Source: Jannaschia faecimaris
GTDB taxonomy: Bacteria; Pseudomonadota; Alphaproteobacteria; Rhodobacterales; Rhodobacteraceae
Assembly (NCBI RefSeq): GCF_900107415.1
Contig: NZ_FNPX01000002.1
Coordinates: 186,001 to 250,000 of the forward strand
DNA length: 64,000 nucleotides
Reading direction: 5' to 3'
Position numbers and translations under genes: made by a program. The notes under the pieces were generated by a model. That model was not told the DNA's origin and searched no databases. It saw nothing but the letters and a program-made list of their open reading frames with translations. Positions 36,516 to 45,472 of this stretch are shown here, piece after piece; position 1 is the stretch's first letter; the number at the start of each line of letters is the position of its first letter.

Positions 36516-38038
36516 CGCGTCTAATCCTTGTCCTGGGTGACCAGCTTTCCGACAACCTGAGCGCGCTGCGCGAGGGGTCCAAAGAAACTGACGTGGTGGT
36601 CATGGCCGAAGTCCAGGCCGAGACGGATTACGTCCCCCATCACCCACGAAAGATCGCGTTTCTGTTTGCCGCGATGCGCAAATTTGCCGCCCACCTAAAA
36701 GACGACGGGTGGACCGTGCGCTACACCACGCTCGATGATGTCGAAAACACCCAGTCGATCCCCGGCGAACTGCTGCGCGCCGCCGAGGCGACGGGCGCGG
36801 AGGAGGCGATCAGCACCGAGCCGGGCGAATTTCGCCTGATCGCCGCGCTGGAAGACGCCCCGATACCGGTTCACCTTTTCCCCGACGACCGGTTCCTGTG
36901 CTCCCACGCCGAATTCGAGGAGTGGGCCGAGGGGCGCAAGGAACTGCGGATGGAATGGTTCTACCGCGAGATGCGCCGCAAAACGGGCCTGATGATGGAG
37001 GGCGACGAGCCCGCCGGCGACAAGTGGAATTTCGACCACGACAACCGCAAACGCGCACCCAAAGACCTCGACCCGCCCGGACCGCTGCGGCACGCGCCCG
37101 ACAAAGTGACCGAAGATGTAATCGAACTGGTGCGCGCGCGGTTCGGCAACCGCTACGGCTCGGTCGATGATTTCTGGTTCGCGACAGACCGGGCAGGGGC
37201 GTTGGCGTCGTTGGAGCACTTTGTCGACCACAGCCTGCCGACGTTCGGAGACTACCAAGACGCGATGGTCAGCGGGCAGCCTTTCATGTTTCACGCCCTG
37301 CTGTCGCCCTACATCAATGCGGGGCTCTTGGGCTGGCAAGAGGTTTGCGAGGCGGCGGAGGCCGCCTGGCAGGCGGGCGACGTGCCGATCAACGCGGCCG
37401 AAGGTTTCATCCGCCAGATCATCGGCTGGCGCGAATACATCCGCGGCATCTATTTCCGAGAAGGCCCCGATTACACGTCGCGCAACGCCCTTGAGGCCAC
37501 GCGCGCGCTGCCGGATTTCTACTGGACGGGCGATACGGACATGAAATGCGTCTCGGAGGCGGTACACACCACCATGGCCGAGGCCTATGCCCACCATATC
37601 CAGCGCCTGATGGTGACGGGGAACTTTGCGATCTTGTCCGGACTGGACCCGCAACAGGTCAGCGACTGGTACCTCGTCGTCTATGCCGACGCCTATGAAT
37701 GGGTGGAAGCCCCGAACGTCATCGGGATGAGCCAGTTTGCCGATGGCGGTGTTGTCGCATCGAAGCCATATGTTTCGGGCGGCAACTACATCAACAAGAT
37801 GTCGGACTACTGCAAGACGTGCACCTATTCCGTCAGCCAGAAGACGGGAGAAGGGGCCTGCCCGTTCAACCTGCTCTACTGGGATTTCCTGAACCGTCAC
37901 CGCGACCGGTTCGAGAACAATCCACGCATGGCGCAGATGTACAGCACGTGGGACCGGATGGACGAAACGCGGCGCGAGACGGTGCTGTCGGATGCCGCCT
38001 CGATCCTGGCCCGGCTGGACGAGGGCAAACGCATCTGA
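36512..38038 (+). CDS. Iron-sulfur bacterial cryptochrome/photolyase (FeS-BCP)
   Basis: The 508-residue flavoprotein belongs to the PhrB/CryB group, which repair (6-4) photoproducts or signal light. All four [4Fe-4S] ligands are present: Cys346, Cys434, Cys437 and Cys450, with spacing identical to Agrobacterium PhrB (350, 438, 441, 454). The N-terminal LILVLGDQLSDNLSAL binds the antenna, as in relatives carrying dimethyl-ribityl-lumazine, and the helical domain holds FAD. The GTG start at 36512 overlaps the SDR stop. Roseobacter-type bacteria often carry this enzyme. Confidence 0.93.
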   Translation: MTRLILVLGDQLSDNLSALREGSKETDVVVMAEVQAETDYVPHHPRKIAFLFAAMRKFAAHLKDDGWTVRYTTLDDVENTQSIPGELLRAAEATGAEEAISTEPGEFRLIAALEDAPIPVHLFPDDRFLCSHAEFEEWAEGRKELRMEWFYREMRRKTGLMMEGDEPAGDKWNFDHDNRKRAPKDLDPPGPLRHAPDKVTEDVIELVRARFGNRYGSVDDFWFATDRAGALASLEHFVDHSLPTFGDYQDAMVSGQPFMFHALLSPYINAGLLGWQEVCEAAEAAWQAGDVPINAAEGFIRQIIGWREYIRGIYFREGPDYTSRNALEATRALPDFYWTGDTDMKCVSEAVHTTMAEAYAHHIQRLMVTGNFAILSGLDPQQVSDWYLVVYADAYEWVEAPNVIGMSQFADGGVVASKPYVSGGNYINKMSDYCKTCTYSVSQKTGEGACPFNLLYWDFLNRHRDRFENNPRMAQMYSTWDRMDETRRETVLSDAASILARLDEGKRI

Positions 38039-38135
38039 GGCACGACAAGACCGCCGATTTTCCCAAGGCTCGCCCCAATTAAGCCGCGTCTTGGGTTCAA
38101 ACAAAGCCTCAGTAACGTTTACCCGAGGTCCCGAC

Positions 38136-38765
38136 ATGCAGCTCGATCGCCTGATGGCCAAGGCCATGACACGTATCACCAAGACCGGCATCGCCGCGCT
38201 GCGTGATACATCCGAGTCGGCCAATGAGGGCACGGCGAAGCGCAAGGCGATGCCGCACGGTCTTCGCGGATCGGGCAGTTGGGCCAACGAATGGGTCGGT
38301 GCCCGTGCGGCGGTTGCGCGGGCCAAGGCCGTTGCATCCCCCGGAAAATTCCGCGCCGAGGAAATAAATCGTGCCGTTGATCAAATCGCGGAAGGCACCA
38401 TCAGGGCCCGCCCGTTGATGTCCAAGCGTGACGTGCAGTTGCATAACTGGCTTCTGGATCGGATGGAGGCCGAAGCCCCGTGCTGCACCCTTCACGTCGG
38501 CGTCGCGCTGCAAGCGTTCCTGGTGGCTTCGACCGCTTACGAGGGGCATGATCCGCTTAACGGCCTGTTCGTCGACATGTTGATCGTTGACGAACACGGT
38601 CAACCTGCTGCGGCCCTGATCCGCGAAAACGCGCCAAATCCGGCCAAGCAACTCCTTCTGATCGACGCCCTGATGGACGCCGACGTCCCAATCATCGACA
38701 TCCCGCCGCGTCCGTCACTGGCCGTGCTCTGGGAAGCGGTCGCGGCGACGCTGCCCAAGACCTGA
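38136..38765 (+). CDS. DUF2726-like protein
   Basis: The 209-residue protein has a basic, Ala-rich N-terminal 70 residues and a C-terminal domain with the order helix (VQLHNWLLDRMEAEAP), strand (LHVGVALQAFL), core strands (VDMLIVDEHGQPAAALI) and KQLLLIDALMDADVPIIDIP. This follows DUF2726, like the protein at 19090-19650. The Asp-x-x-Ile-Val-Asp core matches, while a full nuclease triad is not clear. The ATG at 38136 is the first sensible start. A strong terminator follows. Confidence 0.55.
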   Translation: MQLDRLMAKAMTRITKTGIAALRDTSESANEGTAKRKAMPHGLRGSGSWANEWVGARAAVARAKAVASPGKFRAEEINRAVDQIAEGTIRARPLMSKRDVQLHNWLLDRMEAEAPCCTLHVGVALQAFLVASTAYEGHDPLNGLFVDMLIVDEHGQPAAALIRENAPNPAKQLLLIDALMDADVPIIDIPPRPSLAVLWEAVAATLPKT

Positions 38766-38786
38766 ACGCAAGACTTTCCCTCGATT

Positions 38787-38822
38787 GGGGCGCGTCCGGG
38801 CGAACGGATGCGCCCCTTTTTT
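38787..38822 (+). terminator. Intrinsic terminator
   Basis: GGGGCGCGTCCG at 38787-38798 pairs with CGGATGCGCCCC at 38805-38816 (one G-U pair), followed by six T residues. Confidence 0.9.
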
Positions 38823-38860
38823 GATGGCGCGCCCCATTCTTGGACGACCATGGTGCCGCT

Positions 38861-40327
38861 TCAGTTGTCGCTGGCTGCCGGCGCGGGCGCAGCAGGTGCC
38901 GGGTCTTCATTGTCCGCTGGGGTGTTCACAGTCACGGCCGCTGCGCCATCGCGCTCGGCCAGATCGCCGTCGTTCCAGCGGCCGCTCTCGACCTGGCCTG
39001 TGGCATATCGCATCGTTCCCGGTCCCTCGCGCCGCCCGGCGACGAACGACCCGGTGTAGACATCGCCGTTGGCATAGGTCGCAACACCTTCACCGTCGAT
39101 CTCCCCGTCTTTCCAGCCGCCGGAATAGGTGAAACCGTCTGCCATCGTGATCGTGCCCTCGCCCTGCCGTTGGCCCCGGACGAAGTTGCCTTCGTAGACA
39201 GTGCCGTCGGCATAGGTCGCCCGGCCCTGCCCGTTGCGCAGCCCCTCGGCCCATTCGCCCTCGTAGCGGTACCCGTCGGTGAAGGTCATCACCCCCAGCC
39301 CGTGGTTCTGCGCGTTGAGGAAGCCGCCTTCGTAGATCAGGCCATTGGGATAGACCGCGCGGCCCTGCCCCTCGATCACGCCTTCCTTCCAATCGCCTTC
39401 ATAAGTGGCACCGTCGATATAGGTTATCTTTCCGGTGCCATGTGCCAGGTCGTTCGCGAACTCTCCGACATATACCGAACCGTCGGGATAGGTGACTTCG
39501 CCTGTCCCCTCGATCCGTCCATCGATCCAGCCCCCGCTGTAGACATAGCCGTCCGTGCCGGTGAAGGTGCCCTGCCCATGGCGGCGGTCGTTGCGGAATT
39601 CGCCCTCGTAGACGTCGCCGTTGGCGTAGGTCACCTTGCCCTGCCCGTCGCGCTTGCCGGCCACCAGCCTGCCTTCGTAGACGTCGCCGTTGGCCTGCCG
39701 CAGCGTACCCGTGCCGTTGATCTGACCGTTTTCCCAAGCACCATCATAAGTCAGTCCGTCAGGCGTGCGCAGGATGCCCTGGCCCGACCGAACGTTACCC
39801 GCCATGTCCCCCTCATAGGTGGAACCGTCAGGATAGGTGATCCGCCCCTGGCCTTCCTTCAGCCCCATGGCCCAACCGCCTTCATAGCGGTAGCCGTTCG
39901 GGGCCTCCATCACGCCCTGCCCGTCATGGACCGCGTTCACGAAGTCGCCGGTATAGCGCGTGCCGTTCGCATAATCGGCGACGCCCTCACCCTCGATCCG
40001 TCCATCTGTCCATTCACCCGTATAGGTGGCCCCATCGGCGAAGGTGATCGTGCCCGTTCCGTTCGGCTCCCCTTTCGCGAATTGGCCCTCGTAGATGGAG
40101 CCATCGGGAAACACCGCGCGGCCCTGGCCCACGATTTCACCGTTCGCCCATTCCCCGGTGTAGGTATAGCCCGACGGCAACGTATAGGTGCCCGTCCCGT
40201 GCTGCTTGCCGTCAAGGAAAGTGCCCTCGTAGATGCCCCCATCGCCATATTGCTTGGTGATGACGTCCTGCGCAGCCGCGCCTCCCGCCAGCAAGCTTAG
40301 CATGACTGCCCCGATCAGCTTGTTCAT
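38861..40327 (-). CDS. Exported MORN-repeat protein
   Basis: The 488-residue protein has a signal peptide (MNKLIGAVMLSLLAGGAAAQ) and then 18 complete MORN repeats of exactly 23 residues each, with the form Y-x-G-x-W/F-x-x-G-x-x-x-G-x-G. A partial repeat and a Pro/Ala tail end it. MORN repeats form an elongated beta-sheet that binds lipids, proteins or carbohydrate; bacterial periplasmic examples have no settled function. The start at 40327 gives the signal peptide; an upstream start at 40597 does not. It is divergent from nadE. Confidence 0.88.
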   Translation of the reverse strand: MNKLIGAVMLSLLAGGAAAQDVITKQYGDGGIYEGTFLDGKQHGTGTYTLPSGYTYTGEWANGEIVGQGRAVFPDGSIYEGQFAKGEPNGTGTITFADGATYTGEWTDGRIEGEGVADYANGTRYTGDFVNAVHDGQGVMEAPNGYRYEGGWAMGLKEGQGRITYPDGSTYEGDMAGNVRSGQGILRTPDGLTYDGAWENGQINGTGTLRQANGDVYEGRLVAGKRDGQGKVTYANGDVYEGEFRNDRRHGQGTFTGTDGYVYSGGWIDGRIEGTGEVTYPDGSVYVGEFANDLAHGTGKITYIDGATYEGDWKEGVIEGQGRAVYPNGLIYEGGFLNAQNHGLGVMTFTDGYRYEGEWAEGLRNGQGRATYADGTVYEGNFVRGQRQGEGTITMADGFTYSGGWKDGEIDGEGVATYANGDVYTGSFVAGRREGPGTMRYATGQVESGRWNDGDLAERDGAAAVTVNTPADNEDPAPAAPAPAASDN

Positions 40328-40478
40328 CCGATAGCCCCTTCGCCCCATTCTCGACCCGCAGGCTAGGCAATGGCGGGGCGTCAGGCAACGGTGGATGCGG
40401 CACTTGGTGCAGCATCGGTGCTTCCCCCTGCCGCGCAGGCGCGCTACGTCCGCTGGCGAAAAGCCTTCGGAGGCCAAG

Positions 40479-42143
40479 ATGACCGAGACGTTCCGCCTGA
40501 CCCTGGCCCAATTGAACCCCGCGATGGGCGATCTGGAGGGCAATGCCGCCATGGCCCGTGACGCATGGCAGGCCGCGCGGGACGCGGGCGCGGACATGGT
40601 GGCCCTGCCCGAGATGTTTCTGACCGGCTATCAGCCGCAGGACCTCATCCGCAAACCCGCCTTCGTCGCCCATGCCCGCGCTGTACTCGACACTTTGGTC
40701 GCCGATTGCGCCGATGGCCCGGCAATCGGCCTTGGGCTGGCCCATTGGCCCGCAGAGGAGGAAAAGCCCTTCAACTCCTATGTCGTGGCCCACGGCGGCA
40801 AGGTCGTCGCCGAAATCCACAAGCACCACCTTCCTAACTACAAGGTCTTCGACGAGAAGCGGTATTTCACCTCCGGCGATATTTCCGGCCCCTACACCGT
40901 CGGGCCGGTCCGTTTGGGCACGCCGATCTGCGAAGACGCATGGTTCGACGACGTGACCGAAACGCTGGCCGAGACGGGGGCCGAGATCCTGCTGGTGCCA
41001 AACGGCTCGCCCTATTTCCGGGGCAAGCAGGATGTCCGCTATGGCCACATGGTCGCACGCACCATCGAAACGGGCCTGCCGTTGGTTTACCTGAACCTTG
41101 TTGGCGGACAGGACGACCAGATTTTCGACGGGGCCAGTTTCGTGCTGAACCCGCACGGAAAGTTGACCCATCACTTGCCGGCCTTCCAGGAAACATTGGT
41201 CCACATCGATTTTGATCGCACCGACGACGGCTGGCTGGCCCGCGACGGCGAGCGCGTCTCCCAGCCCGAGGGGCCCGGTGCAGACTACGCGGCAATGGTC
41301 ATCGCGCTGCGCGATTACATGACCAAGGCCGGGTTCGACCGCGCGATCCTTGGCCTGTCGGGGGGCGTGGATTCGGCCATCGTGGCGGCAATCGCCGCCG
41401 ATGCGCTTGGTCCGCAGAACGTGCACTGCATCATGCTGCCGTCGGAATACACCTCCGAACACAGCCTGGAAGACGCCCGCGGCGTGGCAGAACGGCTGGG
41501 CTGCAAGCTCGACACCCTGCCGATCGCCGGATCGCGCGCCGCCGTGACAGAAACGCTGGCCCCCCTTTTCGCGGGCACGACACCCGACCTGACCGAAGAA
41601 AACATCCAGTCCCGTTTGCGCGGCCTGCTGCTGATGGCGATGTCCAACAAGTTCGGTGCCATGCTTTTGACCACCGGCAACAAGTCTGAGGTCGCCGTGG
41701 GATATTCCACGATCTACGGCGACATGTCGGGTGGCTATAACCCGGTCAAGGACCTTTACAAGACGGATCTGTTCGACGTCTGCCGCTGGCGGAACGCCAA
41801 TACCTTCGATTGGTTCAAGGGCCCGGACGGGGAGGTCATGCCCCAGCGCGTGATCGACAAGCCACCGAGCGCGGAGCTGCGCGACGACCAGAAGGACGAA
41901 GACAGCCTGCCGCCGTATCCAGTCCTGGATGACATCCTGAAACGCCTGATCGATGAGGAGCAGTCGGTCCCGGAGGTCGTCGCCGCCGGTCACGACCGGG
42001 ACGTGGTCAAGCATGTCGAACGGTTGATCTACCTGTCTGAATACAAACGGTTCCAGTCCGCGCCCGGTGCCCGCCTGTCGCAGCGGGCGTTCTGGCTGGA
42101 CCGGCGATATCCGATCGTGAACCGATGGCGCGACCCCGACTGA
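40479..42143 (+). CDS. nadE: Glutamine-dependent NAD+ synthase
   Basis: NadE amidates nicotinic acid adenine dinucleotide to NAD+. The 554-residue protein fuses an N-terminal nitrilase-type glutaminase (Glu45 in ALPEMF, Lys115 in HKHHLPNY, Cys151 in PICEDAW) with a C-terminal ammonia-dependent synthase that has the P-loop LSGGVDS at about 293-299 and NKSEVAVGYSTIYGD. The ATG at 40479 follows GGAGG. The fusion form uses glutamine directly. Confidence 0.95.
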   Translation: MTETFRLTLAQLNPAMGDLEGNAAMARDAWQAARDAGADMVALPEMFLTGYQPQDLIRKPAFVAHARAVLDTLVADCADGPAIGLGLAHWPAEEEKPFNSYVVAHGGKVVAEIHKHHLPNYKVFDEKRYFTSGDISGPYTVGPVRLGTPICEDAWFDDVTETLAETGAEILLVPNGSPYFRGKQDVRYGHMVARTIETGLPLVYLNLVGGQDDQIFDGASFVLNPHGKLTHHLPAFQETLVHIDFDRTDDGWLARDGERVSQPEGPGADYAAMVIALRDYMTKAGFDRAILGLSGGVDSAIVAAIAADALGPQNVHCIMLPSEYTSEHSLEDARGVAERLGCKLDTLPIAGSRAAVTETLAPLFAGTTPDLTEENIQSRLRGLLLMAMSNKFGAMLLTTGNKSEVAVGYSTIYGDMSGGYNPVKDLYKTDLFDVCRWRNANTFDWFKGPDGEVMPQRVIDKPPSAELRDDQKDEDSLPPYPVLDDILKRLIDEEQSVPEVVAAGHDRDVVKHVERLIYLSEYKRFQSAPGARLSQRAFWLDRRYPIVNRWRDPD

Positions 42144-42240
42144 AGGATCGGGGGTTTCACACCCCCGGACCCCCGTGGGATATTTGGAAAACAGAGAACG
42201 GACGAATAGAACGCGTCCAACGTCACTTAAGGAATTCCCA

Positions 42241-42651
42241 GTGAGCATTTTCCATCTGGCCTTCAACATCCGCGACCTTGATCAGGCCCGCGCCTTCTAT
42301 GGCGATCTGCTGGGTTGCAAGGAAGGACGATCGACAGAAACCTGGGTCGATTTTGACTTTTTCGGCCATCAGATCAGCCTGCATCTGGGCGAGCCGTTCG
42401 CCCATCGTCCAACCGGCAAGGTCGGCGATCATATGGTACCGATGCCGCACTTCGGTGTCCTTTTGCCGATGGAGGAGTGGCGTGCGTTGGCCGAGCGGCT
42501 CAGTGCCGCAGGCACGGATTTCGTGCTTGAGCCGCATCTGCGTTTCGAGGGACAGCCGGGCGAACAGGCGACGATGTTCCTGCTCGACCCCTTCGGCAAC
42601 CCGTTGGAATTCAAAGGCATGCGGGACCCTGCAGGGGCCTTCGAGACATGA
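42241..42651 (+). CDS. VOC-family protein (glyoxalase/dioxygenase superfamily)
   Basis: The 136-residue protein has two beta-alpha-beta-beta-beta units: FHLAFNIRDLDQARAFYGDLLG at the start and a second one with MPHFGVLLPMEEW. Metal ligand candidates are His5, His68-type and Glu in DPFGNPLEFKG. Substrate is unknown. It starts with GTG at 42241 and overlaps ghrA by four bases (ATGA), so it may serve the same pathway. Confidence 0.85.
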   Translation: MSIFHLAFNIRDLDQARAFYGDLLGCKEGRSTETWVDFDFFGHQISLHLGEPFAHRPTGKVGDHMVPMPHFGVLLPMEEWRALAERLSAAGTDFVLEPHLRFEGQPGEQATMFLLDPFGNPLEFKGMRDPAGAFET

Positions 42652-43577
42652 CGACAGTCCTTTTCGCCGCAAAGCCCTCGACTTGGGAGGATTACCGCGA
42701 GGCGTTACCGGCAGCGCTGGACGCGGCAGGTATCTCGGCCCGGATCGTGCAGGTCGCCGACCCGCACGACCCCGGCGCGATCGACTGGATCGTTTATGCC
42801 CCAAACTCCGAATTGCAGGATTTCACGCCCTACACGGCGGTCAGGGGCGTGCTCAACCTATGGGCCGGCGTCGAGCAGGTGGAGGGCAACCGTACCCTGA
42901 CCGCGCCCCTTTGCCGGATGGTCGACGGCGGGCTTACGCAAGGCATGGTCGAATGGGTGACAGGGCATGTGCTGCGCCATCACCTTGGCATGGACGCGCA
43001 GATCAAGGGCTGCCCTTGGAGTCCGGACGCCCCGCCGCTGGCCGCGCACCGGCCCATCGCGATGCTTGGTATGGGGGAACTGGGGTCGGCCTGCGCCGCA
43101 GCCCTGGTAAATCTGGGCTTTCCGGTGACCGGTTGGTCGCGCAGCCCCAAGGATCAGCCCGGCGTTCGCTCGGTTACCGGACGCGACGGGTTGCGGCAGG
43201 CTTTGGAAGGTGCGGACATCGTCGTCCTCCTGACGCCGCATACGCGCTCCACCGAAAATCTGATGAATGCGCAAACACTTGGCTGGATGCGCGATGATGC
43301 CGTCCTGTTGAACCCCGGACGCGGGGCGCTGATCGACGACGACGCACTTCTGGCGGCACTGGGCCGGCTGGGCCATGCCACGCTGGACACGTTCCGCGTC
43401 GAACCCTTGCCCGATGACGATCCCTATTGGTCGCATCCCAAGGTAACCGTCACTCCGCATATCGCCTCCGCTACCCGGCCCGCGACCGCCGCGCAGGTCG
43501 TGGCTGAGAACATTCGCAGGGGCGAGGCGGGTGAGCCACTTCTACACCTCGTGGACCGCGACGAGGCGTTGGCGTAG
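42648..43577 (+). CDS. ghrA: Glyoxylate/hydroxypyruvate reductase A
   Basis: GhrA reduces glyoxylate and hydroxypyruvate with NADPH. The 309-residue protein has the D-2-hydroxyacid dehydrogenase fold: nucleotide loop AMLGMGELGSACAAAL, VVLLTPHTRSTENLM, LLNPGRGALIDDDALLAAL with the substrate Arg segment, and PHIASATRP with the catalytic His. It is translationally coupled to the VOC gene. Downstream lies an aminotransferase gene; a serine-glyoxylate aminotransferase-like gene is 2 kb away. Confidence 0.9.
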   Translation: MTTVLFAAKPSTWEDYREALPAALDAAGISARIVQVADPHDPGAIDWIVYAPNSELQDFTPYTAVRGVLNLWAGVEQVEGNRTLTAPLCRMVDGGLTQGMVEWVTGHVLRHHLGMDAQIKGCPWSPDAPPLAAHRPIAMLGMGELGSACAAALVNLGFPVTGWSRSPKDQPGVRSVTGRDGLRQALEGADIVVLLTPHTRSTENLMNAQTLGWMRDDAVLLNPGRGALIDDDALLAALGRLGHATLDTFRVEPLPDDDPYWSHPKVTVTPHIASATRPATAAQVVAENIRRGEAGEPLLHLVDRDEALA

Positions 43578-43605
43578 ACGCAGGTCTATCTCCGGAGGAC
43601 ACGCG

Positions 43606-44703
43606 ATGAAACTGACCCCGCTTGCCGACAGCCTACCCGCATCTGTCCCCTTCGTCGGACCGGAAGCTCAGGAGCGTGCGCGCGGAGCGCCCTTTGCGGC
43701 AAGACTGGGCGCAAACGAGAGCGTCTTCGGCCCCTCCCCCCGCGCGATCGGAGCCATGGAACGCGCCGCGCGCGAAGCCTGGATGTATGGCGACCCCGAG
43801 TATTACACCTTGCGGCAGGCGCTGGCCGCGCACCATGGCATCGCGGCAAAGAACGTCGTCGCCGGTGAGGGGATAGACGGGTTGCTGGCCTATCTGGTGC
43901 GTCTGCTGGTCGGTCCGGGGGACGCGGTGGTGACTTCGGCCGGGGCGTACCCGACGTTTAATTATCATGTCACGGGCTTTGGCGGCACGCTCCACACCGT
44001 GCCGTTCAAGGGCGACCACGAGGACCCCGAAGCGCTGCTGAAGAAGGCGGGAGACGTGGGGGCCAAGCTCATCTATCTCTCGAACCCCGACAATCCGATG
44101 GGAAGCTGGCACGACGCGAACGTCATCGCGGACATGATAGCACGGATCCCTGAGGGATGCGTCCTCTGCCTTGACGAGGCCTATGCCGACCTGGCGCCGC
44201 CTGACGCAGTGCCGCCGCTGAACGTGACCGAGGATCGCGTGATCCGGATGCGGACGTTCTCAAAGGCGCACGGACTGGCAGGCCTGCGCGTGGGCTACGC
44301 CTTGGGGCACGCGGACCTGATCGGGGCGTTCGACAAGGTTCGCAATCATTTCGGGTTGGGCCGCGTGGCGCAAGCGGGGGCAGTCGCGGCGCTGGCGGAT
44401 CTTGATTGGCTGGCCGAAGTGCAGGCCCGCGTGGCCCAGTCGCGCGATGCAATTGCCGCCATCGCAGAACAGAACGGGCTGACGCCTCTGCCCTCGGCCA
44501 CGAATTTCGTGACTGTGGATTGCGGCAGCGACGGCGGATTCGCGCGGGCGGTTTTGGCCGCTTTGATCACCCAGGGCATCTTTGTGCGGATGCCGGGAAT
44601 CGCGCCTCTGGACCGCTGTATCCGGATCGGCTGCGGCACGGCCGCCGACATGGATGCCCTGCGCGTGGCATTGCCCAAGGCCCTCGCCCAAGCGGTATCG
44701 TGA
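43606..44703 (+). CDS. Class I/II PLP-dependent aminotransferase, HisC-like
   Basis: The 365-residue fold-type I enzyme has the PLP Lys220 in MRTFSKAHGLAGLRVGY, the Asp-x-x-Tyr in VLCLDEAYADL, LSNPDNPMG, and the C-terminal CIRIGCGT Arg that binds the substrate carboxylate. The pattern is that of histidinol-phosphate aminotransferase and its paralogues that act on aromatic or other amino acids. Genome context (ghrA just upstream) gives no histidine link, so the substrate stays open. GGAGG lies before the ATG at 43606. Confidence 0.87.
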   Translation: MKLTPLADSLPASVPFVGPEAQERARGAPFAARLGANESVFGPSPRAIGAMERAAREAWMYGDPEYYTLRQALAAHHGIAAKNVVAGEGIDGLLAYLVRLLVGPGDAVVTSAGAYPTFNYHVTGFGGTLHTVPFKGDHEDPEALLKKAGDVGAKLIYLSNPDNPMGSWHDANVIADMIARIPEGCVLCLDEAYADLAPPDAVPPLNVTEDRVIRMRTFSKAHGLAGLRVGYALGHADLIGAFDKVRNHFGLGRVAQAGAVAALADLDWLAEVQARVAQSRDAIAAIAEQNGLTPLPSATNFVTVDCGSDGGFARAVLAALITQGIFVRMPGIAPLDRCIRIGCGTAADMDALRVALPKALAQAVS

Positions 44704-44754
44704 CTTTTCTTGCGGCGGCTTCGCGCTAAACTGCCCCAAAGGAGGAGAGCAGCG

Positions 44755-44994
44755 ATGCGCGAAGACAGTCAGTTTGAACGGGTTCAGGATTATACGAATG
44801 CGTTTTTGGGCATGTTCTATCTGATCCTCGTGATGACGCTGGTGATTATCTGGGGCGTCTGGGGCTATCCAGTATCGCTGGCGATCTGCGCCGTGATGCA
44901 TTGGGGCATACGGCGGTGGGGACAATTCCGGGCCGCGCGTGAAGCAGCCTGGGAGGCGCGCGTTCAGGCTGCCTTGGCGCGCCGGCGCGACTAG
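44755..44994 (+). CDS. Small membrane protein, hypothetical
   Basis: The 79-residue product has two hydrophobic segments, FLGMFYLILVMTLVIIWGVW and YPVSLAICAVMHWGI, between a short acidic start and a basic, Arg-rich C-terminus. GGAGGAG is well placed before the ATG at 44755. It resembles no characterised family that I can name. It lies 50 bases after the aminotransferase gene and may share its transcript. Confidence 0.65.
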   Translation: MREDSQFERVQDYTNAFLGMFYLILVMTLVIIWGVWGYPVSLAICAVMHWGIRRWGQFRAAREAAWEARVQAALARRRD

Positions 44995-45018
44995 CGGGGC
45001 TTTTCGGCCCTTCGCGAC

Positions 45019-45378
45019 TCAGGGAGTGGTATTGGCGGGATCGTCCAGGTTCGACAGGCTGCCCTGCCGCGTCAGGCCTTTCAGTCGTTCGATCGCGGAA
45101 TCATCGGACGATGTTCCCATGGGGATGGCAGTCACCTCGGTCACGATCAGATCCGCATGCGAATCTGGCCGCATCGACGGCAGAGACACTCTAAGATCTG
45201 TTTCGACCTGTGCCGTCTTATGTTCGGAAACCCGCCCCACCGCGTCCAGCACGGAGGCCAGGATGGGTCCCCACATCAGACCGAGGACAGACGCTGCCAG
45301 AAAGGTCTTCGCTGGCCCCCCGGTGATAATATCACGCAGGGGACGTCTTGTTGTCGTCGGTGCTTCTTCCGCGTTCAT
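45019..45378 (-). CDS. Hypothetical protein with one membrane segment
   Basis: The 119-residue product has one hydrophobic stretch (TFLAASVLGLMWGPILASVL, about residues 25-44) after a basic head, and a hydrophilic C-terminal part. GGAGG precedes the ATG at 45378 at good spacing. The C-terminal 70 residues look partly disordered. No family is recognised. It is 94 bases from the aminotransferase gene upstream, on the same strand. Confidence 0.6.
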   Translation of the reverse strand: MNAEEAPTTTRRPLRDIITGGPAKTFLAASVLGLMWGPILASVLDAVGRVSEHKTAQVETDLRVSLPSMRPDSHADLIVTEVTAIPMGTSSDDSAIERLKGLTRQGSLSNLDDPANTTP

Positions 45379-45472
45379 CTCGCCTCCGAATGGCCGGTTC
45401 CGAATTGGCAGGGGAATCGGCCGATTAGGGGGAAATTGCCCCAAGATCAGGGCATAATTCGGGCAGCCCGCT

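Noticed and set aside
40212-42269. Open frame of about 680 codons on the minus strand across nadE
   Set aside because: nadE shows glutaminase and synthase motifs in order on the plus strand; the antisense frame shows none.
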